64,000 nt of DNA, from contig NC_037596.1 of the NCBI RefSeq assembly GCF_003073045.1, positions 28,618,392-28,682,391 on the forward strand. The letters are read 5' to 3'. The translations under genes were made by a program, and so were the position numbers. The DNA comes from Pomacea canaliculata (taxonomy: Eukaryota > Mollusca > Gastropoda > Architaenioglossa > Ampullariidae). Under the pieces are notes generated by a model. It saw only the letters and a list, made by a program, of their open reading frames with translations. It made no database searches and had not been told where the DNA came from. Shown here one piece after another: positions 1 to 19,611 of this stretch (the first letter of the stretch is position 1; each line of letters begins with the position of its first letter).

Positions 1-3000
1 CAATGGATGAATCTATCAAACCAAAACGCGATCTTTTAGTAAGTAAGGGTAGAACTTCTTTTATTAGGGTACAAAGTATGTTTTCTTCGGTAAGTACGAT
101 GGACCAAAGTGCAGAGGTGTACCACAACTTTATACTTTCTGATTTGAACCATTTTCAATAATTGCTCAGCGACTTCAATGTTTTTATCAGGAATTTGTTA
201 CGGCGCGCGTCGAGGTACTAGGTCGCTCCTTCGACAAGAACTAAGCAGTAAGCTCAATGACACTTTTAGAATTTAATGTCCTCACGCAGGCTCTGTAGAA
301 GAGAGACTATGTTTATTTCTCTCTCGTGACTTTTATTACATTATGTTCCGAGTATTATATAGTATTAATAGAGTGTATGTAGAGGAGGTATTTATGACAT
401 TTCAAAGTAACCATAGTAACCTACACAAAACTTTACGTGAGGAGCGATTAATGGAGACTTGGAGACGCTCTCTGCAACGAGCGAGTTTTCTTAAACCAAG
501 AACAAATTAATTCCACCTTGATCTCTCTAAATAAATCTTTAAGCAATATCACATGGCCAGATAACTCTGTCAAGTCAAGTTGGATTAACAGAATCTGGAA
601 AAGGCTTTCTCATACTGTGAAAGTATTGGCTGGAGCATGAATGTGTTTCTGAGAAAAAAAAATTCAAACCGGAAAAGCTCGGACACTGCGGACAATCTGC
701 ACAACAGTTTAACGCTAAAGAAACTGTCTACTGGACGGGTCTGGGATGTGGTCTGCTTGCTGATGACCATGGGTGTCACCCAAGTTAATAACCCAGAACA
801 TAAGAAATTTATCAGTAACTTAAAAATATTTTGAAGTTGTCCCGGCTTTAGTCACTACCCCCGGATATTAATGGCCACTCCGCCTTATCTCCATAACTGT
901 TGTACCTACGGATTATGCCTAGTTTGGTCTTAATGCTCTGCTTTGTTCTTTGAATATTTTCTTATCCTTAATTGTACGTGCTGGGTGAGTTGGAGTTTGA
1001 GCTGCTGTGTGTGTAGTCGGCGCTTTACGTAAGATGGGAGGAGAGTGTGTAGGTTCGTTGTTTCGGGCATCTGATGAAAGCATCTCGACCTACGTTCCAC
1101 AGAGATTTGAAATGCCAAAGTCCTTTAGAAAATTATCCATAATCGTCCGCTGTAAATAATTAAAAAAATTCTGTTAATTACATAATCAGAATAAATTATT
1201 GAGAATAGATTGAGGTAGAGGTGCGTTTGTTTTTTTGGATTAGCTAGACTTTAGCATTCACACTACTAGAGTTGAGCATATTACTGATATAATTGTATGT
1301 GTTTTTTCGTGGACGAAAATGAAGCATAGATGATGAAATAAAGGAAATCGTAACTATCTGTGACTCGTAATGGGGGCTCTCTGTCTTTCATTTATAATTT
1401 TGATCCGTATGGGCGATATTACAAGCAGCTCTCAAGCTGCTTTCGTCTTGGCCACACTTAAGACTAAATTTGCGGCCATTCAGCAGCCCAGGTGTTTACA
1501 CTTACAGATCCTATTAAATAACCGACTTCAATTGCAACGACTATTGTTATTGCAGTTTTCTGTTTTGACAACGCCCCTTCGTTTCACTTTGAGAGTATTC
1601 CTGTATGGGGCCTACAGCCACACCCATCATGGAATGAAGATGGAACTATGGTTGAAGACCGTTGCAAATGATTGTTAATACTCATCTTTTATAACATGAA
1701 ACAATACTTACTTATAATACATTAATTACATTAGTAAATATATATAGGTTTTGCAATGCAGTAGATTAAATGGATCACCTTTTCTTCCCCGCATATAATA
1801 TTTAAAGGCCGGATTTTTTATTAAAAGACTAAAATACTTTAATTGTTGACATTTGAATGTTGATCCTACGTGCGTGAATTATTTTCTAATGTCCTAATTC
1901 TTTACTTTGTAATTTAACTATCTTTATAATAGTATGCGTGGTTTCTTAGGTCGCTTTGGTAGCAAGTATAGTTCATTGCTATTACGACAACAAATCAAAA
2001 TTACAAAAACTGTGATTTTTTACAGGGTTTGCGTTCTATTATTGGCGATCGTTGTAGGCATTGGATTTCCAAATGTTTTTCGACAGGAAGCAAGCAAAAG
2101 TTATGTATATAGTACATTTGGTTTCTACTAGGCACACTCAACATAGTTTATCTCTTTTAATATCTCATTTCCTTCCCTTCAGTTACTGTATTACAGTCTG
2201 AATCGACGTAATCATTCTTTGTGTGAGTGTGTGTGTTTTTTGTTTGTGGTGCTATGAAAATTTTCTGTAATATTGCACCAAGGTTTTGCAACATATTAAT
2301 TCTACTATTGGGACGCGCGCGCCTGTGTCTAGGGTATAGAATTAGCGTCATACACGACACCTTCCCATGTGAGAAAATGTAATATTTTCTCATGTTATTT
2401 TAAATTTATTAATGTTCATTGGCCTGACCATCAGTATGCTGGGTCTTGGCTAGTTTTTGAACTCCGGAAATCACTTTAGTCCTGAACCAACATTCTGACC
2501 TCAGGCAAAACCAAGTAAGACTAAGTCTGACAGCAAACCACACTCACGAGAAAAGGATGCTGGTGAGAACTATGTGAGTAACGTTGAACACACGCACACA
2601 CATTCTACACACTCACTTCTTTTTACACATATCAACTTTCTTTCTCTCTAACACTATATATTTGTCTTTCATCTTTTCCAACACACATAATACCCTAAAA
2701 CAAACGAATATAGTCCTGACAAAACAGATCCATAAGCAAACGATGACCAAACAACGACAACATACCATACTGCACTACATAAATATAGAAAATGTACTTT
2801 TCAGGATATGGCATTTTGCACCCGCTCTCCAGAGTCCTGGTCAAGTCGCACTACCGACTACCTGGAGTGACTTCGCTTTGTACGGGTACAACATCTGAAG
2901 GGTTGCCCACTGGCACCAAGTCGCGATCCTGGCTTTCACCTTGCCATATTCTCCGTGCTGCTACAGTGAGGTCACGTGATCACGGACAATAGCTACAGTG

Positions 3001-6000
3001 TGCCACGTGGGGTGATTCTTGCACCGGATGTGTCGTGGTGTAACGTCGCTTTACCTCAGAGGTCATTCAGAGCCTATGACCTCACCAAGTTTATGAGTCA
3101 CACAGCGCAACTCGATGGCGGCGGTTGGGGGCTCCATTTGCGGCCAACCCTGCTTTCAGAAAATTCTCGCTGAATTGAGGCAGAAAGTCATGATGCGTGT
3201 TCAGTTCATCTTGCAGTTCATATCTTGTTTCTCTTTTACATTATGAGCCACCGCCATTTCATTCAATGTTCAAAAGTGGGTCCTGAGACTTAATAATACA
3301 AAGTGATGAAAGCATCTTTACCTGGAATTACTTGACACTACGGCACACAATTTTGTCTCACAAGTCGCGCTGGGAGCTTCGCTAACTTTGGTGCACACAA
3401 TGGACGACTAGCAACTACAACAGTATGGACGGGTCACGTGACGGCTGCTTGCAAACATATTTACTTCTGCCTCTCCACTCGCTACTTGTGGAGAGTCTGA
3501 GACCTTAAGTGTCCAATAGTCAAAGAAACAAGCAGACGAGTTTCAAAGTCAAGTAGAGACAAGTACAGTTGGTGTTGGACGGTACCTCCCACGCTACTGG
3601 TGCTAGTAGCCCAATCTGGCACCTGACCCGCTTAACACAGTAGGACAAACTCACCCCCGGCTCCGCCATATACCTCACATGATCTTTGACCAATAGACAC
3701 TTCTGTTCTCAGAAACATTTATCGGACTGGGGTCCTCTAAAATGCCCGACCACTCTGTTGATCTTGACAAGATAAAAACCAGACTAATATATTAAGAAGA
3801 AATATTGTTCAGACTTTATAAGACTCAGAAGCCACGCCAGGTCACACAGCTAACTGACTGTGAAAGACCCACAACCTGGATTACATCTCAGTACGTACAA
3901 GGCTAATCGGCTGTCTCCATCTTCAGAGAGTTTGTATCGCGCTGAACACTGTATGGAGGAGATGTTACAAGCTTCCTGACTCGTGTGGTCCGTGCATTTT
4001 TTGTCACGCGAAGTCACGTGACAGTAACGACAAGGAGTATGCAATTTTGTCAGCTTTTACAGACGTAGCACACACATCGCAGTGCTGAGATCAACTCTCA
4101 GTGGCAAAACAATCATCTTTCTAAACAAAATACAAACACTGTTTAAACTGCAAAGTAAAACATCGGTTGCTGACTCCACATCTCAGTCTAAGAATCTCAT
4201 TGTATCTTCCTCACATGGTTTGCTATCTCTCTTGTCTCGATGAAGACAAGTCGTCTGGCCGTCACAGTCTACAAAAGCGCTGGGTCAACTCTCAGTGCAC
4301 ACGCACACCAGGCATATTCAGAGTTTGAAAGAGGAAACAAGTGCGCCTGTATTTTGTGTCACACACCAAAAAGGACTTTCGACAACAAGAAAGATGAAGA
4401 CCCTAATCTGAAGCGACTGGTTCATGGCATCTGCATCAAAACACGCCGATGATCGGATTGTCCTCAGAAGAACCACCGATGTGACTTTAAGGACAGATGT
4501 ATTTGTCGTCCTGGGTTGTTCTCCTTCAACCAGCGTGACAATGCTTGCTCTCAGAGTAAGTAAATATAAAATTAAATAGCCTACCTAAACACTTTGTGAA
4601 ACTCAGGAGCTTGTTGAAGTAAGGGAATATTACAACACAACTCGACTAGCCGCCAAAATAAAATTGAAATTCAAAGATAAAAAGACTAAAATACTCTTTT
4701 CAATAGTTTAAGTATTACAAACTACACATCTCTTAACAAAAAGTTAATTTCAAAACTCTAATGACTGAATTGCAATGTTATATTAATCTCTATCAGCATG
4801 CAGCACAGACCACCAACAAAGACCCTTCACCAGCAAAATCATACATGGAGTACCCGGAGAGCGGAATACGAGGACATAATGCAATCGATTGTACAACGGG
4901 ATCACACCTGACTATTAGAACAGGATGCAAGACTTTGTGGTGATTCCACTTAATTACTGCACCGTTGTTCTGACCTTTGACTTCAGATGTTTGTAAAATA
5001 GCCCTCCTTAATATATTGTCCGTACAGTTACGATATAAGAGCTTCCATTAAAGCTAAGTAAACATCACACCCAGAACCAACAAACATCATGCAACAAAAC
5101 CCACAAAACACAACACACCACACACCACAAAAAAAACAATAAAACCAAACATAAACAACCCGAAACACAGAGATACCACAACAACACCATACAAATTATA
5201 AAATAAAACTAGAACACTTTTAAATCTACCCAACATACCAACCCAAATATTTTGACATTTTCAACTATTTCACAAAACCTTGTTTACACACACCAAAGCT
5301 CTCGCACTCGCTCTGTGCACTCTCATCAACAATAACCTTAGTATTACGCCTACACAACTTTTGTTCAGCAATAATACAAATTGAATTTTGCAAGTGAAGT
5401 AAGATGTGCGGAGATAGTATGGTGTTTACACAATTTCTGTGTTTATAATATAAGATAGAACTTACATATTGTTTTATCAAGATTTCTTCATACAATAAGA
5501 TCAAGATGATTGTTTAAGCTGTTGACTTTTCTTCGCAAGTGCAAACTGTCTTCACCTGCAGCTATTGTTTTAACATTATGTCTGGACAACTTAGAAAATA
5601 ATTAAGCTTAACTGGTTTGCGAGATGTATTGTATTACTGTCCACAAAAGGATAGTGGTATTGACAACTAATGACATCAACCACAACCACCACAAAAATTT
5701 TATGATCGGAACCCCAACACAGGATACATCCCATCCACCACTACACCTATCAAAGTAACCTTGTGTCTCTTGTTATCTCACCCAGCAAAGGAGGCGCTGT
5801 CTGCTCGCATAACATCACAGCTCTTGACGTGCCATTACCTGGTATCCACACACTAGTAGAGGCTGGACCCACTACCAAGAACCTGCATGGACTCTTCAGA
5901 CTCGTATCCTGGACACAGTGGTACAACTCACCGTGTCGTAGTGACTTCGAATGTCCTGACCCCAACAGTCGGTGTCTACTGGGAAATGTTTATGCCCCAC

Positions 6001-6045
6001 TGGTTTCTTTTTGACAAAACTGACGTCGTCGTCGAAATACTACAT
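1..6045 (+). pseudogene. Copy A, front half: broken MACPF-PAN-EGF part of a MACPF-FReD gene
   Basis: This stretch follows copy C (about 36900-42330) from end to end: 5' flank, 5' UTR exon (about 1360-1660), signal-peptide exon (about 2025-2100), linker exon, MACPF exon (about 2800-4556), PAN exon and PAN/EGF exon (about 5790-6045). It is broken as it stands, with several dozen breaks over 6 kb. The small length changes lie as densely in introns and flank as in exons, while the matching bases are nearly identical to copy C. That pattern fits an unpolished low-coverage assembly better than an old pseudogene, so the real allele may be sound. Family: perforin-like host gene. Confidence 0.75.
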
Positions 6046-6318
6046 TTTGGTGAGTTCAATATTACATAAAACAATGACATATTCTGCAAGTTCGCTGCTT
6101 CTTAAATTACTGAACATGGGGTGGGGTTTAACTTTGTTATCCACAAGAATCAAGGATCTAGCATTTCTTTTATATAACTGATATTTATATTCCCTTTTAT
6201 CCTGTTATGGAGAAAGCTATTGCTTAGCAAATTCTAGCATTCTAAATGATAATAACAATAATTTGTTAGAGTCTAATAAGAATTATATACACTCTTGACA
6301 CTGTTTACACCTCTGAAG

Positions 6319-7942
6319 AATCGTGTAAGGACTGGCAGAGGACAGGCGCCATCTCCGGTGTATACAATATCACCGCTGCAAACATGTCGTTGGAAAGTCC
6401 CCATCTTGTGTGACATGAAATAACGCGGTGGCTGGCTGGTACGTTGAATGTCTTTGAAGTCTATATATGTGTGTCAAGTAGAGCATTCGATTTGCTTTCA
6501 ACAAGTGACTTGTGTCTGAAAATGATTGTAATTGGCTGTATGTTCAAACTGACTGTTCATAACAAAATAGTCACATTAAGTTATTTTGTTAACACAACTT
6601 GCATCAGTCTGGGTGTTGCTCTCAACGGAAAATTATAATCTATGATTTGACATACCGCGTGTGTTATTAAAGTAGACACCGGCCTTTAAGATGCAAGATT
6701 TCGTCTACAATTTACTTCTGTTCTCAGCAAATGTGTAAAACATTAGAAATTGTGTTCCCGACAGGTTTTCCAGAGACGTCGCGATGGGTCTGTTGAGTTC
6801 TACAGAAGCTGGAAGGACTATGAGCAAGGCTTTGGTGACATCACTGGAGAGTTCTGGCTTGGTAAGATCAACAACTCTTACTTTGCCCATGGTGCGACAA
6901 GAACATTTGAAATGTGTTCTTCATAACAAGTCGCTCAAATATTACAGTATGTTGTATGTTCTAAACATTGTTTTTGTGTCAGGTTTATACAAGATTCACA
7001 AACTTACACAAGGCAGACCTCATCGACTCCCGTGTTGACCTCATGGAGAGTGGAATGGAGAAACGTCACTATGCTGAGTATCGTCATTCAGTGTGGGCGG
7101 TCCTGATACAAAATACAGACTCCAGGTTTCTGGTTATTCAGGGAACGCAAGTAGTATAAGACCTTACTATCCCTGGCTTAGCTTAATATACCTTAAATCT
7201 GTTCTGACTACTGCCATACACACATTTTTAAAACAACACTGTTACCATGGGCAAAGAGTAGAATGCGGCACTATTAAACAAATATCGAGGTCAAACACAC
7301 ACACACACACACAGAGCTGTCAGTGTTTTATTTAACGTAGCTGTGCCTATGTTTAGAGTGGATAAAGTTAGCTAATATGCTGTAAAATGCTTTTCTAACA
7401 AGACAGTCTGACATCTACAGTTATTCTGGCTTGAAGACGCATACAGCCTAAAACATTTATTCTTCTTCATTTCGTTTGTGACACGTACGTTGGAAACTTA
7501 CACTAGTATCCTTTTATTACAGATCTTGATCAGACTAAGCTGGTTTCACGCGTAACATGTTAATAACTGAAAATACGTTAGAAAATACTTCATGGATAGA
7601 TTACTGATTGTCTGTATTTTAAAGTAACTGTTCTCGTAAACGTTTCTGTCTACCATTTGTAATGGTATTTTTTATCTTCTTATTGATTTTATAGGTGACA
7701 GCCTCATAATACATAACAACCAAGGCTTCACCACACACGACCAAGACAATGACAATTACAATGGCACTAACTGCGCTGTATTATTCCACGGAGCCTGGTG
7801 GTACGGAGCCTGTCACATCTCCAACCTCAACGGACGTTACAAGTCTGACGGGTCCGTTGATAGTCACGGCATTGCATGGCATTATGCCCATAATGATTAC
7901 AGAAGCTTCACTTTCTCGGAGATGAAATTTAAGGCAGTGTGA
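6319..7942 (+). CDS. Copy A, FReD-encoding exons (C-terminal fibrinogen-related domain)
   Basis: Four exons of a fibrinogen-related domain lie in order: about 6319-6438 (SCKDWQ-type start), 6765-6861 ([12 protein letters not shown]-type core followed by EQGFGD), about 6983-7150, and the last exon 7695-7942. The last exon is preceded by a TAG acceptor, is open throughout and ends in TGA. It carries the canonical calcium-site string DQDND, then NCA, HGAWWY and SNLNGRY, which are landmarks of FReD lectins. It has no internal ATG near its start and would be missed by ORF searches. In the family this domain binds acetylated sugars or microbial surfaces. The sequence here is far cleaner than the front half. 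Whether this half belongs to a working gene depends on the assembly question raised under findings. Confidence 0.8.
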
Positions 7943-8074
7943 CATTGCAGTCCACTACCTTTAACCTCAGCGCTCGACACTGGATGCTTCATGCTGATGC
8001 TGTGTTCACATAACACTAACGCGACCTGTGTAGCTTCAGTTTTCTCCAATTATATCAACATGTTGTTCTCGATG

Positions 8075-8080
8075 AATAAA
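8075..8080 (+). other. Polyadenylation signal of copy A (AATAAA)
   Basis: AATAAA lies about 130 bases after the FReD stop codon. The matching place in copy B and in the orphan exon region has ATTAAA, which supports a shared 3' UTR end. Confidence 0.6.
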
Positions 8081-8928
8081 ACTTTTTTTTTCACTTTCTA
8101 TGGGTCTTGTGGAAATTCTCTTGCGTATGTGTGTATCTGTTTGTAAAAACCAATTCTATACACTAAATGCAAATTGAATACCACGGATATATAATTATTT
8201 CTTTTCTAGTTCATAGACAGGACGGAAATGTTCAGGATGTAAACACGATTAGTGCTGAAGGTGGTTGACAGCAGGCGTTACCGCTGAACTTATAGCGATG
8301 GCTATTCTTTTACTCTTTTACTTTGTCCAAAAGTGATTTTTCACAGACTTGCACGTTTAGTCATTAACGGACATATTACATTATTTAATACTAGAATTAT
8401 AAAAGGTAAGATATTGTAAAACGCTCAGCTTAAGAAATTAAAAACGATTTTACATAATGACAGATGTTGAGGCAAAAATAGTCGAGCAATAATTTTTAAC
8501 TCAGAGACTCTTTTAAAATTAAAATCAGACAGCTGTGTTGTTCAGCGATCTGAGAGATAACTATCAACACATAATATCTATCCTGATATTAGAGTATCGC
8601 AAGCAAAGCCTGGAGAAAGAAAAGTAGCAAACACTAACTCCCCTAGCGGTCACAATGAGGACATGTGGGTGTACCCTAATACTTCAATGTTTGCTGCAAA
8701 ACATGTTGTGATAAAACCACCTAACCACGTTTGAATAGTACTTTAAACTTGTAAGGGAATCAATTTGTAGTATTTTTTAATAATTCATCATGTGTTATGT
8801 GTGACTAAATGTGTATGGTTAAAAATATTCTACTGTCACCCAGCATGTGGTGACTGTTTTACTGCTTTTAAAATAATTTATTCCATATGCTTAGCAAAAT
8901 TTTCATTTCCTTTAACTATGATTTAAGA
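8081..8928. other. 3' flank of copy A
   Basis: No gene seen. The sequence matches the 3' flanks of copy B (18580-19440), the orphan FReD exon (34860-35710) and copy C (44560-45480), so it belongs to the duplicated unit. Confidence 0.6.
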
Positions 8929-9370
8929 CAGTGATGCCCAACCTTTTTTGGCCTGCGGGCCATATCCATTTCGGACAGCCGTGCCGCGGGCCACTTCACC
9001 GAAAAAATACAAAAAGGAAAAAAAATAGAGCAGATACCATTTTTATTAGAAACAAGTTGTACTTACCATTAATTATGTAGTAATTAGTGGGATATTTGAA
9101 GTTGTTTTCCCGAAACCAACTTCTGAATGTCCGGCCTCATCGTAGAGACATCAAGTCGGAGCACTGAAATGTTCGTCCATCGAAAAAAAGATTGAGAGAC
9201 GCCCCTATGTGGGGATAAATACTTCTTCCTTTTTTTTTTTTCGTTTCTTTAAAGTCTTCTTTTATTACTAACATTCCGATTTCCTGCACTGTGGGCAGAA
9301 GTTTCGCGGGCCGGATGGCACCGCGTCGCGGGCCGGATATGGCCCGCGGGCCGTAGGTTGTGCATCCCTG
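8929..9370. mobile_element. hAT-type non-autonomous DNA transposon (MITE), 442 bp
   Basis: The ends are imperfect inverted repeats: the left end begins CAGTGATGCCCAACC and contains GGCCTGCGGGCC, and the right end contains GGCCCGCGGGCC and finishes with GCATCCCTG. The element is flanked by a perfect 8-bp direct repeat, ATTTAAGA (8921-8928 and 9371-9378), the target-site length expected of hAT elements. The paralogous flank at 35711-35718 has a single ATTTAAGA and no element, so it is an empty site. No transposase is encoded; the interior is T-rich filler. A second copy at the same relative site lies at 45482, cut by the gap. Confidence 0.88.
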
Positions 9371-9399
9371 ATTTAAGACAACCTTATTTATGTTTCGCT

Positions 9400-10760
9400 G
9401 CTTCTTAGACCGATTAAAGAACATAAAGACAGAAAACAGATTGTGTATTTGTAAATAAAAACTGATGCAAGTGTTTTAGATTAAAAAAATATATAAAACT
9501 GTTAAAACAGACAGTACTGTAATAAACACCTGCATGCACGCACACGCGCGCGCACACACACATATAGCACTGTAGAGCCTCCGGGACTCTTACTTGACCT
9601 CCTCTCCGGTGACAGCCAAACCCTTGCACCGTGTTAATAAGTACATTCCTGTTAGCAGTCACTTTCTGCGAAATGCAATATTCGGCGAAGGTCACAGACC
9701 TCATTAATGTAATTCCCGGTTTAGGCGCATCTACATAAGTGTCATGGAAAGAACTTTACCTTAAAACTGAGACATTTCATTTTTATTTGGTAAGTAACCA
9801 ATAACAAATGCTTTTAAATTATTTGAACTTGTTTAGACAGTCACCGTACTTTTTTTTTAATTCATGTAATTTTATGATGTCCGTATCAATGAAAACCACG
9901 TAAAGCTACAAAGACAAAATAAAACTCGTTAACATGAGCTATAAATCATATGAGTATTAAGTGCAACAAGAAAACATATGTCTCTATACAACAAAAGCAG
10001 TCAGCTCGTATTTTGCCTTCTCCTTTTCTACTTATCTAGGAAGGCAGTTATAAGCCTAAAGTAAGTCACATGGCAAACCGATGGAACATGTCTTGTTTTC
10101 CCTAAATATAAAGTGAGTTTAAAGCCTGCAAGCGTTGTCGTACACCTGTAGCTGTAGTATTAAAGTGGGGACAAAATGGCCTGAGGGCAAAGAAACACGA
10201 ATAGTGTCCAAGGGGTTGGAACACCGTTTGATATATCTTCGGAAATAATCGTCTTTTCCTCAAGTTCCAAGTCTTGCCCGTGGAAACGACTCATTAGTAA
10301 CGACACCTGAGCGTAATTTGCACGGGGTGTCCGACCCTATTTAAGACAAAACCGATTGTGCTGCTGGGGTTTTTCAAGAGGCAGGTTGGGTGCGAACCCC
10401 TGGTCTCACCGGCCTACTCCATCCCGTCTCAAAAACACGCTTCTACGAGTAATACTGAACGGCACTTCCAAGAAACCGGCTTAATGTTAGGCACATATAT
10501 ATATATACTTAATTTAGTAGACAATCTGGTAATATTCCTTCAGGCAAGTAGGCAGCATTCGTGAAAGAGTCGAATAAGACAAGCTAGAATGGTGTAATTA
10601 ATGTAAACATGGCTAGGTATTGGAAAAGTAGAAACTGGACAGTTTGTAGGTGGTGCTTTAACCTGTCGTCACGTTTCCCGAGTACTAGCATTAATACGAA
10701 GACCTACAAAGGTGAAACATACTTATAAAAATGTGTAGGTGGTGTTGGAAAGGAGTATAG
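9400..10760. repeat. Intergenic segment shared by three places (first copy)
   Basis: This segment recurs at about 35740-36760 and, in shortened form, at about 57600-58050. It holds a CA-rich microsatellite near 9540-9565, a minus-strand open stretch (9414-9704) whose start is kept in all three copies, and a landmark string GTGTCCAAGGGGTT. I see no splice-bounded exon, so I read it as duplicated intergenic DNA between MACPF-FReD units. Confidence 0.6.
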
Positions 10761-12030
10761 CAGGTATGGTTTTTTTTTAACTGTACTGCGAAGCGAAGTA
10801 ATTGTAAACAAGCACTTTACTGTTATTATCATTGTTGTTGTTATTATTATCATCATTATTTTTATGTGTTATATATTTACTGGCTAAGCAGACTGCTATG
10901 ATACATATGTAGGCAATAGATGAATGTATCAAAACAAACCACTTAAAATGTAAGGGAAATTAGTAACCATGCACTTAATTACGAGGACCAAGTGCAGAGG
11001 TCGTACCATCAACCTTTAAACTCCATTCAAAATGCTCAGGACTCAAGATTACAGTCTCACCATACCACCTAGGTCGAGGTTCGTCGTTGGACAATTAAAT
11101 GAAGTGCTATGAAACTTTTATGTGCAGCAGTCTGAAGAAGACAAAATTTTATTATATTGTAACTTCATTATTATATAAAAATTATACTTATATAAAAAAC
11201 ACTTTATAAGTATAGACATTTCAAAGTAACCATAGAAATCTACATGAGCTTTACGTGAGGAGCGATTAATGTAGACTTGGAGACGCTCTCCACCACCAGT
11301 TTCTTAACCAGGAGCAAATGATTCCACTACTTGTACTCTTAAAGAATAAACTAGGGAAGATCACGATGTCAAAGAAGTTGAAGTGTTAACAGAATCTGGA
11401 CAAGGGCAAGTATTGGTCGGAGCATAAGTGTTGTGAAAAAAAAACTTCAAATGGCAAAAGAGTCGGCCACGGACCAATGCAAAAGTGTTAACGACTAAAG
11501 CAGCCTGTCTACTGGACCGGTATTGGCTGTGGTGTTGCTTGCTAATGAGATGGGTGTCAACAAGTTAATACTCCACGGACATAACGAATTGTATCAGTAC
11601 AAAAATATTTTGAAGTGGTCGCTGCTCAGTCAACAACCCCTTTAGGCACACTCCATAACTTTGTACCTATGGATTATGTATATTGGTCTTAATGCTCTGT
11701 GCTTGATAATTCTTATTCTTATTGTAGGTGTGAGTGTCAATATATGTGTTCGTGCTTGCGTAGGGGTGTGTGTGTTTCGTTAGTAAAGCATTCGGCTCAC
11801 GTCCACACGAGGAAATGCGCCTTAGAATTATTGTCGTAAATAATAAAAACAATTTCTGTTATAACACTTCTTAAATTATTGAATAGATGCTTAGATACGT
11901 TTGTTTTTAATTCTAAACTAATTAACTACTAGAGTGAGATTATATAATACTTGTATATAACTTTTATGTGTTCTTGCACCAAATGAAGCAATAGATGGTA
12001 TAAGATCGTAACATAATCTCTGTGACTGTA
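10761..12030. repeat. 5' flank of copy B, shared with copies A and C
   Basis: This stretch parallels 1-1350 (copy A) and 36790-38060 (copy C). It should contain the promoter, but I cannot point to a convincing TATA box or initiator. An AT-rich trinucleotide tract lies near 10830-10865. Confidence 0.5.
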
Positions 12031-12287
12031 ATGGGGGCTCTCTGTCTTTTCAATTATAATTTTGATCTGTATGGGCGATCATACGAACTCTCAACTCGTT
12101 TCGTGCTTGGCACACACTAACACTAATTTGCGGCCATTCAGCAGCCCAGGATTTTACACTTACAGAATCCTATAAATAACAGACTTTAATTGCAACGACC
12201 TCATTGTTATTCAGTTGTTCTGTTTGACACCGCCTCTCGTTCATCTGAAGAGTATTCCTGTATGGGAGCTACAGCCTCAACCACATC

Positions 12288-18436
<6,149 letters not shown>

Positions 18437-18569
18437 CATTGCAGTCCACTCTCTTTACCCTCAGCGTAGGACACTGGATGCTTCATGCTGATGGTGTGTT
18501 CACAATAACTCTAGCGTGACCTGTGTAGCTCTTAGTTTCTCAAATTATATCAACATATTGTTCTGAATG

Positions 18570-18575
18570 ATTAAA
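18570..18575 (+). other. Likely polyadenylation signal of copy B (ATTAAA)
   Basis: ATTAAA lies about 134 bases after the stop codon, at the position of AATAAA in copy A and ATTAAA in the orphan exon region (34849-34854). Confidence 0.5.
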
Positions 18576-19611
18576 ACAACGTTGTTTTCACTTTCTATGG
18601 GTCTTTTGAAATTCCGATGCGTATGTATGTATGTGTATGTAAAAATTAATACTATACAGTAAATCAAATTGAATACCCACAGATATATAATTATTTTCTT
18701 TCTAGCTCATAGACAGGACAGAAATGTTCATTATGTAAGCACGATTAGTGCTGAAGGTGGTTGACAGGGGGCGTTACCGCTGAACTTATAGCGATGGCTA
18801 TTCTTTTACTGTTTTACTTTGTTCAAAAGTATTCTTGCTTAATATAAGGATTTATTTTTCACAGACTTTCACGTTTAGTCATTAACGGACACATTGCATT
18901 ATTTAATAATAAAATTAGAAAGGTAAGATATTGTAAAAGGCTTAGCTAAAGAAATTAAGAACGATCTTACATTATGAGTGATGTTCAGACAAAACAAGTC
19001 GAACAATAATTTTTAACTCATTATTTCTCTTAAGATAAAGATCAGACAGCTGTATTGTTCTGCAATCTGAGAGATAACTATCAACACATATCTATCTTGA
19101 CATTAGAGAATCGCAAGCGGAACCTGGAGAAAGAAAAGTAGCTTCTTCAAAACCCTTACACTCAAAGTGGTCACACTCAAAACACATGGATGTACCCTAA
19201 TACTTCAATGTTTGCCGTTAAATATGCTGTCATAAAATTACTTAGCCACCTTCGAATAGTTCTTTAAACTTATAAGGGAATCAATTTCTTGTCTTTTTAT
19301 CATTTTTCATGTGGTATATTTGACCAAATGGGTATTTCAAAAAATTCTACTATCACCTTCCGGGCGGTGACTGCTTTACTGCATTCAAACTAATTTGTTT
19401 CAGAAACTTAACAAAATTAATATTTTCCTTTGGCTATAATTTAAGAAAACCATAACCATGCTGCTCCTTAGACCGATTAAAGAACATAAAAACAGAAAAC
19501 ATTGTGTGTATTTAAAAAAAACTGATGCAAGGGTTCTAGATTACCAAAAAAAATGATAGAACTGTTAAGACAGTAAACAGACATTCACACACATGCACAC
19601 ATCCAAGGGGT
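18576..19611. other. 3' flank of copy B
   Basis: No gene seen. This is the same 3' flank as after copies A and C and the orphan exon, without the hAT MITE. It ends in a CA-rich tract near 19585-19605, where the match to the other flanks breaks off and fragment E starts. Confidence 0.55.

Noticed and set aside
1370-1678. A 102-codon open stretch in copy A
   Set aside because: It falls in the 5' UTR exon of the MACPF-FReD unit, is not conserved as a frame in B or C, and lies in the noisy part of the assembly.
9137-9424. A 95-codon minus-strand open stretch
   Set aside because: It lies inside the hAT-type MITE and reads through its GC-rich terminal repeat; not a gene.
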